32,226 bases of DNA from Gammaproteobacteria bacterium (lineage in GTDB: Bacteria; Pseudomonadota; Gammaproteobacteria; Burkholderiales; Burkholderiaceae_D): assembly GCA_903970185.1 (NCBI GenBank), contig CAJCIC010000080.1, positions 1 through 32,226 on the forward strand, written 5' to 3'. Position numbers and translations under genes: made by a program. Within the stretch, counting starts at the first letter, position 1. Every line of letters starts with the position of its first letter. The notes below the pieces were generated by a model. The model saw only the letters and a list, made by a program, of their open reading frames with translations. It was not told the origin of the DNA and made no database searches. Below are positions 26,826 to 32,226 of this stretch, piece by piece.

Positions 26826-27728
26826 ATGAGCGCGATTGCAACCGGCGAGTTTCACGACGGTATCAACAAGGGTGTTGCGCCTGTCACCTACGGCAAGGGC
26901 GATCGGCCGCCGCGCGGCGACTACAGCAGCGCCAGGGCCGATTACACCTGCGACCAGGATTTTGCCGCCTACACCGCAGAGGAACACGCCCTTTATTCAC
27001 GACTCTACGAGCGCCAGATCAGGCAGATGCCAGGCTTGGCCTCGCAGGAGTTCATTGCGTCGCTGGCTGCGCTCGATGCAGCCACGCACATTCCCGATCT
27101 GGAGAAGGTCTCGCGAAAGCTTCGCACCCAGACCGGGTGGGAGCTGGTTGCGGTGCCCGGCCTGATCCCCGAAGAGGCGTTTTTCAGCCTCCTGGCAAAG
27201 CGCCGCTTCCCGGTGACGAAGTGGTTAAGGACACCTCTGGAATTCGACTACGTCGTCGAGCCGGATATCTTCCATGACTTCTTTGGCCATGTGCCGCTCC
27301 TGTTCAACCCGGTCTTTGCCGATTACATGCAGGCCTATGGCATTGGCGGCCTGAAGGCGAGCAGCCAGGATGCCTGCGAGTTTCTGGCGCGGCTTTACTG
27401 GTACACGGTCGAGTTCGGACTGATTCGCAACGGTAACGAGTTGCGCATCTATGGCGCGGGCATCCTGTCATCGGCAACCGAGACGCGTCACTCGCTTTAT
27501 TCGACCGAGCCCAATCGCGTGGCTTTCGATCTTGAGCGCATCATGCGCACCGAATACACCATCGACAGCTTCCAGGGGACGTATTTCGTCATCGATTCGT
27601 TCGATCAGCTGTTTGAGGCGACGGCGCCCGATTTCTCGCCGATCTACCAGCGGCTCAAGCAACTGCCTGCCTATCCGCCCCGTTTGCACCTGCCAGGCGA
27701 GCGCACCTTTCCTGCCAATTCCGCGTAG
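26826..27728 (+). CDS. phhA: Phenylalanine 4-monooxygenase
   Basis: This pterin-dependent enzyme hydroxylates Phe to Tyr. The 300 residues match the short bacterial form that lacks a regulatory domain. The iron ligands are His150 and His155 (DIFHDFFGHVPLL) and Glu196 (YWYTVEFGL), with the same spacing as I recall for the Chromobacterium enzyme (H138, H143, E184). The ATG at 26826 starts two bases (one intervening base) after the hppD stop; the frame is open upstream only as a shadow of hppD. No pterin carbinolamine dehydratase (phhB) gene lies beside it here, so cofactor recycling must be encoded elsewhere. Confidence 0.97.
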   Translation: MSAIATGEFHDGINKGVAPVTYGKGDRPPRGDYSSARADYTCDQDFAAYTAEEHALYSRLYERQIRQMPGLASQEFIASLAALDAATHIPDLEKVSRKLRTQTGWELVAVPGLIPEEAFFSLLAKRRFPVTKWLRTPLEFDYVVEPDIFHDFFGHVPLLFNPVFADYMQAYGIGGLKASSQDACEFLARLYWYTVEFGLIRNGNELRIYGAGILSSATETRHSLYSTEPNRVAFDLERIMRTEYTIDSFQGTYFVIDSFDQLFEATAPDFSPIYQRLKQLPAYPPRLHLPGERTFPANSA

Positions 27729-27761
27729 CATCTTCTGCGATTCGTCGCGAAGGGGACTCCG

Positions 27762-28538
27762 TTGCCGATAACCATGCAGCGCCAGGCACGTTCTGGCACG
27801 GCGCTTTTAGCCATGACCGATGCCGAATGGCAGGCGCGCATCGCGCTTGCCGGCTGTTATCGCATCTTCGACATGCTGGGCTGGGTCGAGCTGATCTTCA
27901 ACCACATCACCCTGCGCGTGCCTGGCAGCGAGCGCCTGTTCCTCATCAACCCGTTCGGTTTGACCTACGCCGAAGTCACCGCGTCGAATCTGGTCACGGT
28001 CGACATCGACGGCAATCCGGTCAGGCCCAGCCCCTTTCCGATCAATCGCGCCGGGTTTGTCACGCACAGTGCAATTCACGCCCATATCGACGAGGCCCAT
28101 TGCGTCATGCACACGCACACGACCTCCGGCATGGCTGTCGCCACGCTCGAGTCGGGCCTCTCGCACGACTCGTTCTACGGCGCGCAACTGCACGGGCAGA
28201 TCGCCTATCACGAGTTCGAGGGTGTCACCGTCAACGAGGACGAACGCTCGCGCATGGTCAAAAGCATCGGCTCGAAAAAGGCCGTGATCCTGCGCAATCA
28301 CGGGTTGCTGTCATGGGGCTCGAGTATTGCCGAGGCTTTCCTCTGGCTTTGGACGCTGCAGCGCGCCTGTGACATCCAGGTTGCGGCGGCATCCGCTGGG
28401 GCCTTGCACGCGCTAACCGATGCAGTCCTTGCGCAGACTGCACGCGAAGCCGGGCCGGCCGAGCCTTCCGTGTGCGATGCAGCTTACGCCGCGCTGCTGC
28501 GCAAGGTCGAGGCCAAGGACGCGAGCTTTCGCCAGTAG
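27762..28538 (+). CDS. Class II aldolase/adducin-family protein
   Basis: The 258-residue protein has the class II aldolase/adducin fold of zinc lyases and epimerases. Likely metal ligands are His117 and His119 (VMHTHTTSG) and His180 (ILRNHGLLSWG). INPFGLTYAEVTASNLVTVD is typical of the adducin-like subgroup, whose substrates are mostly unknown. The start is set at TTG 27762, with AGGGGA five bases before it; an ATG at 27774 is the alternative but sits 17 bases from that Shine-Dalgarno. It follows phhA by 33 bases and may be read with hppD-phhA, though a role in aromatic amino-acid breakdown is only guilt by association. Confidence 0.88.
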   Translation: MPITMQRQARSGTALLAMTDAEWQARIALAGCYRIFDMLGWVELIFNHITLRVPGSERLFLINPFGLTYAEVTASNLVTVDIDGNPVRPSPFPINRAGFVTHSAIHAHIDEAHCVMHTHTTSGMAVATLESGLSHDSFYGAQLHGQIAYHEFEGVTVNEDERSRMVKSIGSKKAVILRNHGLLSWGSSIAEAFLWLWTLQRACDIQVAAASAGALHALTDAVLAQTAREAGPAEPSVCDAAYAALLRKVEAKDASFRQ

Positions 28539-28612
28539 GCGCTAGGGGCTGGTTGCGCCCCTGAGCTAAACTGCCGATGCCTGATTGGCATTGCAGGCAT
28601 CTGGAGACCCCA

Positions 28613-29971
28613 TTGAACATCGTCGTGCTCGCAGCCGGGCTTGGCAAGCGCATGGCTTCGCCACGTCCAAAGCTGCTTCATCCGCTTGGCGGCAAGCCCC
28701 TTCTCGAACACGTCATCGGTGCCGCCAAGGCACTCGAGCCTGACCGCCTTGTGATCGTCGCAGGTCACGGTGCCGATCAGTTGCGCCTGGCCATTGCCGA
28801 TGCGACCCTGCTTTGGGTCGAGCAGGCGCAGCAACTCGGTACGGGCGATGCCGTTCGCTGCGCACTTCCTGCGCTTGGCGATGACGAGGTGACGCTGGTC
28901 ATGAATGGCGATGTGCCGCTGATTCGACCGGCAACGCTGGCTGCGCTTGTCGCAGCGTCGGCAGGTGAGCGTCTTGCGCTTCTGACCGTGGTCCTTGACG
29001 ATGCCACCGGCTACGGGCGGATCATTCGCAACGAGGCAGGTGCCATCGAGAAGATCGTCGAGCACAAGGATGCGACCGGGAAAGAGCTCGACGTGCGCGA
29101 GATCAACACCGGCATCATGGCGATTCCGACGCGCAGACTGGCGGACTGGATCAGGCGGCTCGACAATCACAACGCCCAGTCGGAGTACTACCTGACCGAC
29201 ATATTTGCATTTGCGCGCGCTGACGGCGTCGATGTCGTCTCGATCGCGACTGATCGCATTGCAGAGACGCTTGGCGTGAATAACCAGCTGCAGCTGGTGC
29301 AGCTTGAACGGCTCTTGCAACGCTCGCGGGCCGAGGCCCTCCTCGAGCAAGGCGTGATGCTTGCCGACGCCAATCGCATTGACATCCGTGGCACCCTGGC
29401 TTGCGGCGAGCAGGTCGCAATCGATGTCAACTGCATCTTCGAGGGCGATTCGCGTCTTGGCGATCGGGTCACCATCGGCGCGCACTGCATCTTGCGCAAT
29501 GTCGACATCGACGAGGGCGCCGTGATCGAGCCCTACTCGTATCTGGAGGGTGCGAAAATTGGCGCGCATGCCCGCATCGGACCCTACGCACGCATTCGCC
29601 CGGGCACCACGGTTGGCATCGAGGCGCACATCGGCAACTTCGTCGAAGTCAAGAACAGCGACATCGGCGCGCAATCGAAAGCCAATCACCTGAGCTATGT
29701 CGGCGACGCAACGGTTGGTGCGCGCGTCAACATCGGTGCGGGCACGATCACCTGCAACTACGATGGCGCCAACAAGCATCGCACGCTGATCGGCGATGAT
29801 GTCCACATCGGCTCGGACGTGCAGCTGGTCGCACCGGTGAGCATCGCAGACGGTGCTACCGTTGGCGCCGGCACGACGGTGTGGAAAGACGTCAAGGCGG
29901 ATGCGCTCGTTGTCAATCCGAAGACGCAAGTCGCCGATGCAACCTGGCGCCGCCCCAGGAAAAAGTCCTGA
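28613..29971 (+). CDS. glmU: Bifunctional GlmU (UDP-GlcNAc synthesis)
   Basis: GlmU acetylates glucosamine 1-phosphate and then transfers UMP to give UDP-GlcNAc for peptidoglycan and LPS. The 452 residues are the usual length. The uridyltransferase domain begins NIVVLAAGLGKRM-x7-LLHPLGGKPLL; the left-handed beta-helix acetyltransferase domain begins near 250. His359 in ANHLSYVGDA is at the catalytic His position, followed by VNIGAGTITCNYDGANKH. I chose TTG 28613 because GGAG (28603-28606) is correctly spaced and the protein then starts MNIVVLAAG as homologues do. An ATG at 28577 would add 12 unlikely residues. Confidence 0.96.
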   Translation: MNIVVLAAGLGKRMASPRPKLLHPLGGKPLLEHVIGAAKALEPDRLVIVAGHGADQLRLAIADATLLWVEQAQQLGTGDAVRCALPALGDDEVTLVMNGDVPLIRPATLAALVAASAGERLALLTVVLDDATGYGRIIRNEAGAIEKIVEHKDATGKELDVREINTGIMAIPTRRLADWIRRLDNHNAQSEYYLTDIFAFARADGVDVVSIATDRIAETLGVNNQLQLVQLERLLQRSRAEALLEQGVMLADANRIDIRGTLACGEQVAIDVNCIFEGDSRLGDRVTIGAHCILRNVDIDEGAVIEPYSYLEGAKIGAHARIGPYARIRPGTTVGIEAHIGNFVEVKNSDIGAQSKANHLSYVGDATVGARVNIGAGTITCNYDGANKHRTLIGDDVHIGSDVQLVAPVSIADGATVGAGTTVWKDVKADALVVNPKTQVADATWRRPRKKS

Positions 29972-29988
29972 GCCCTTCTCGCGCTCAG
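29968..29988 (-). terminator. Hairpin spanning the glmU and Lrp-type stop codons
   Basis: CTGAGC (29968-29973) and GCTCAG (29983-29988) form a 6-bp stem with a nine-base loop. Read on the minus strand it is followed by GACTTTTTCC, so it could be a modest terminator for the Lrp-type gene. The stem contains part or all of both convergent stop codons. Confidence 0.5.
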
Positions 29989-30446
29989 TCGGGCAGGCTG
30001 CGCGTATCGAACTTGGCCCGACGCGTTGAAAACAGCACGCGCACGTTGCGCACGTTGCTGTCGCCGCTTAAGAGGCGATGGGCGAATTCGTGATACTGGT
30101 CCATGTTGGCAACCTGGATGATGAGGACGAAATCGAGACCCGCCGATACGCGGTAGCACTCGCGCACGGCGACGTCTGAAATTGCACCCTCCTCGAAGCG
30201 ATCGAGCAGTTCGATCGCCTGGTGATCCAGCGTGACTTCGACGATCGCATGGAGCGGCACGCCGATTTTCTCGGCGTCAAGCAGGGCAACGATCGATGTG
30301 ATCACGCCCAAATCGTGCAGTTGCTTGACGCGTCTTAGGCAGGTCGCAGGCGAGACGTGCACGCGCCTTGCGAGTTCGAGATTGGTCTGATCCGCCCGCG
30401 ACTCCAGTTCGCGCAGGATGCGCAGGTCAAGGCTGTCCAATTCCAC
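29985..30446 (-). CDS. Lrp/AsnC-family transcriptional regulator (second copy)
   Basis: It has 153 residues: a winged HTH (about 4-60, LDSLDLRILRELESRADQTNLELARRVHVSPATCLRRVKQLHDLGVI) and a RAM sensing domain (about 65-145, with VRECYRVSAGLDFVLIIQVANMDQYHEF). The start is GTG at 30446 with no visible Shine-Dalgarno and an AT-rich upstream. It converges with glmU across 13 bases and diverges from glmS. It differs clearly from the first Lrp-type protein of this window, so it is not a recent duplicate. Self-regulation and control of glmS are plausible from the shared region, but unproven. Confidence 0.92.
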   Translation of the reverse strand: MELDSLDLRILRELESRADQTNLELARRVHVSPATCLRRVKQLHDLGVITSIVALLDAEKIGVPLHAIVEVTLDHQAIELLDRFEEGAISDVAVRECYRVSAGLDFVLIIQVANMDQYHEFAHRLLSGDSNVRNVRVLFSTRRAKFDTRSLPD

Positions 30447-30591
30447 GATATTTATGATTAGTCATGATGAATATTTCGAAATAATACGTCATCGGACGTC
30501 AAGCACAAGTTATTGAACCATTCTTGCGGTTATTTAGATATAAAATTGCACGCCAGCGTTGCTACCATGCGGGACGAACCGGGAGCCCGTC
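30447..30591. promoter_or_regulatory. Divergent Lrp-type gene / glmS control region
   Basis: This 145-base gap is much more AT-rich than its surroundings and holds three short inverted repeats: ATGA-TTAG-TCAT (30454-30465), a perfect TATTTCGAAATA (30472-30483) and ACGTC-ATCG-GACGT (30486-30499). For glmS, TTGAAC (30513-30518) and TAGATA (30535-30540) are separated by 16 bases, and TATAAA/TAAAAT overlap at 30539-30546. GGGAG (30581-30585) is the glmS Shine-Dalgarno. The clustered dyads suit binding of an Lrp-type multimer. Confidence 0.5.
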
Positions 30592-32226
30592 ATGTGTGGA
30601 ATCGTCGCCGCAGTTGCCAAGCGCAATGTCATCGAGACGCTTTTGGAAGGATTGCGGCGGCTCGAATACCGCGGCTACGACTCCTGCGGACTCGCGCTGT
30701 CTTGCAACGGCGAGCTGCTTCGCTCGAGGAGCACCGCGCGGGTCGCCGATCTCAGGCACCAGGTCGAAGAGGCGCATCTTGCCGGATTCATGGGCATCGC
30801 CCACACCCGTTGGGCCACCCATGGCGTACCCGCGACAAGCAATGCCCATCCGCATTTTTCCAGGGGCAGGATCGCGCTGGTGCACAACGGCATCATCGAA
30901 AATTTCGAGGAGCTTAGAGCCGAGCTTCAGGCCGCGGGCTATGTCTTTGAAAGCCAGACCGATACCGAAGTCATCGCCCACCTGATCGAGAGGCTTTACC
31001 AGGGCGATCTGCTCGATGCCGTGCGCGCAGCGCTGTTGCGTTTGCGCGGCGCCTATGCGATTGCCGTGATTGCGCGCGATGAGCCGCATCGCATTGTCGG
31101 CGCGCGCCTCGGCTCGCCCCTTGTCGTTGGCCGTGGCGACGGCGAAAATTTTCTGGCTTCCGATGCCATGGCGGTGTCGGGCGTGACCGACCGCATCATT
31201 TATCTTGAAGACGGTGACGTGGTCGACCTGCAGTTGCAAGGGGTGTGGATCTTTGATGCCGAGGGCAACAAGGTGACGCGTGAAACGCGCATCGTGCACG
31301 CCCATACCGGCAGCGCCGAGCTCGGCCCCTATCGGCATTTCATGCAAAAGGAAATCTTCGAGCAGCCGCGCGCGGTGTCCGACACGCTTGAAGGCGTCGA
31401 CGCCGTTTTCGCCGAGATCTTTGGCGATGGCGCGTTCAAGACCTTCGAGTCCATCGACAAGGTCCTGATCCTCGCCTGTGGCACCAGTTACTACGCGGGC
31501 CTCACAGCACGCTACTGGATCGAGGCGATCGCGAAGATTCCGACCGCGGTTGAAATCGCGAGTGAATTTCGTTACCGCGAGGGCGTGCCGGACCCGAACA
31601 CGCTGGTTGTGACGATCTCGCAAAGCGGCGAGACCGCTGACACCCTGGCCGCAGTCAAGCACGCCCGCACCCTTGGCATGTCGCGCTCGCTTACGATCTG
31701 CAACGTCGCCTCAAGCGCGATGGTGCGCGAATGTGCGCTTGCCTACGTGACGCGCGCCGGTGTCGAGATCGGCGTCGCATCGACCAAAGCCTTCACCACG
31801 CAACTGGTTGCGCTGTTTCTTTTGGCGATAACCCTTGCCGACGTCAAGCAAAGGCTGGATTCAGCCGCCGAGGCCAGATACCTGCGCGAACTGCGCCATT
31901 TGCCCGCCGCACTTAACGCCGTTCTTGCGCTTGAGCCGCAAGTGATCGCCTGGTCCGAGGCTTTCTCCAGAAAGGAAAATGCATTGTTTCTCGGACGTGG
32001 CCTGCATTATCCGATCGCGCTGGAAGGCGCCTTGAAGCTGAAAGAGATTTCCTATATCCATGCGGAAGCGTACCCCGCGGGCGAACTCAAGCACGGCCCG
32101 CTCGCACTCGTCACGGCCGCCATGCCGGTCGTCACCGTAGCGCCAAATGACGCGCTACTGGAAAAGCTGAAATCGAATATGCAGGAGGTACGCGCACGTG
32201 GTGGAGAGCTGTACGTGTTTGCCGAT
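30592..32226 (+). CDS. glmS: Glutamine-fructose-6-phosphate aminotransferase (partial)
   Basis: GlmS makes glucosamine 6-phosphate from fructose 6-phosphate and glutamine, the first step towards UDP-GlcNAc. The frame runs 545 codons from ATG 30592 to the window edge without a stop; the family is about 610 residues, so roughly 60 are missing. The N-terminal Cys2 nucleophile ([10 protein letters not shown]) and the glutaminase motifs [17 protein letters not shown] and HNGIIENF are present. Two SIS domains follow, with [31 protein letters not shown] and the [15 protein letters not shown] loop. Together with glmU it forms an amino-sugar supply pair interrupted by the Lrp-type gene. Confidence 0.97.
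   Translation, partial: MCGIVAAVAKRNVIETLLEGLRRLEYRGYDSCGLALSCNGELLRSRSTARVADLRHQVEEAHLAGFMGIAHTRWATHGVPATSNAHPHFSRGRIALVHNGIIENFEELRAELQAAGYVFESQTDTEVIAHLIERLYQGDLLDAVRAALLRLRGAYAIAVIARDEPHRIVGARLGSPLVVGRGDGENFLASDAMAVSGVTDRIIYLEDGDVVDLQLQGVWIFDAEGNKVTRETRIVHAHTGSAELGPYRHFMQKEIFEQPRAVSDTLEGVDAVFAEIFGDGAFKTFESIDKVLILACGTSYYAGLTARYWIEAIAKIPTAVEIASEFRYREGVPDPNTLVVTISQSGETADTLAAVKHARTLGMSRSLTICNVASSAMVRECALAYVTRAGVEIGVASTKAFTTQLVALFLLAITLADVKQRLDSAAEARYLRELRHLPAALNAVLALEPQVIAWSEAFSRKENALFLGRGLHYPIALEGALKLKEISYIHAEAYPAGELKHGPLALVTAAMPVVTVAPNDALLEKLKSNMQEVRARGGELYVFAD

Noticed and set aside
28484-29929. A 481-codon minus-strand frame opposite glmU
   Set aside because: Shadow of the glmU coding strand with no domain signature.
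30500-30591. A glmS ribozyme/riboswitch before glmS
   Set aside because: The leader is too short and the element is known from Gram-positive bacteria, not from this group; no matching core is seen.

Overview
The window is GC-rich, densely coded chromosomal DNA from a betaproteobacterium, most likely of the order Burkholderiales. Four things suggest this: gatCAB lies divergent from an mreBCD-mrdA-rodA-rlpA cluster; MreC has the MEYSPPPxFKQGPSA N-terminus I associate with the group; UrtB has a long N-terminal extension; and an Lrp/AsnC gene lies between glmU and glmS. I see no rRNA, tRNA, insertion sequence, prophage or CRISPR array. It reads as core genome with a few accessory genes.

Layout. 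1-169: tail of an unidentified + strand gene. 159-3411 (-): gatC-gatA-gatB, the tRNA-dependent amidotransferase, with overlapping genes. 3412-3674: divergent control region with a structured leader. 3675-10400 (+): mreB, mreC, mreD, mrdA (PBP2), rodA and rlpA, the lateral-wall elongation machinery. 10387-11313 (-): rsmI. 11411-13677 (+): a diverged SIS-domain protein (diaA-like), a two-BON-domain lipoprotein (dolP-like) and a TraB/GumN-family protein. 13674-18064 (-): an RND pump and its membrane fusion protein, with no outer-membrane partner here. 18215-19171 (-): an unknown 127-residue protein and an Lrp/AsnC regulator. 19606-25280 (+): urtABCDE, the urea ABC transporter, behind a sigma-54-type promoter and a likely NtrC site, with a strong hairpin terminator between urtA and urtB. 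25712-28538 (+): hppD, phhA and a class II aldolase-family gene (phenylalanine/tyrosine breakdown). 28613-29971 (+): glmU. 29985-30446 (-): a second Lrp/AsnC regulator. 30592 to the window end (+): glmS, truncated by the edge.

How the genes work together. The mre-mrd-rod-rlpA block is one envelope-growth operon, and glmS and glmU supply UDP-GlcNAc to the same wall. The rsmI-diaA-dolP order matches the E. coli chromosome without lpoA and yraN. The urt operon and the hppD-phhA operon are nitrogen and amino-acid scavenging modules, each with recognisable control DNA and an Lrp-type gene in the vicinity.

I found no convincing undescribed multi-gene system. The best leads are regulatory (the sigma-54/NtrC control of urt, the intra-operon terminator, the operator-like palindrome before hppD, and GC hairpins over the starts of mreC and the fusion-protein gene) and the SIS protein that has lost its active-site motifs. 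All calls come from reading the sequence, with no database search.
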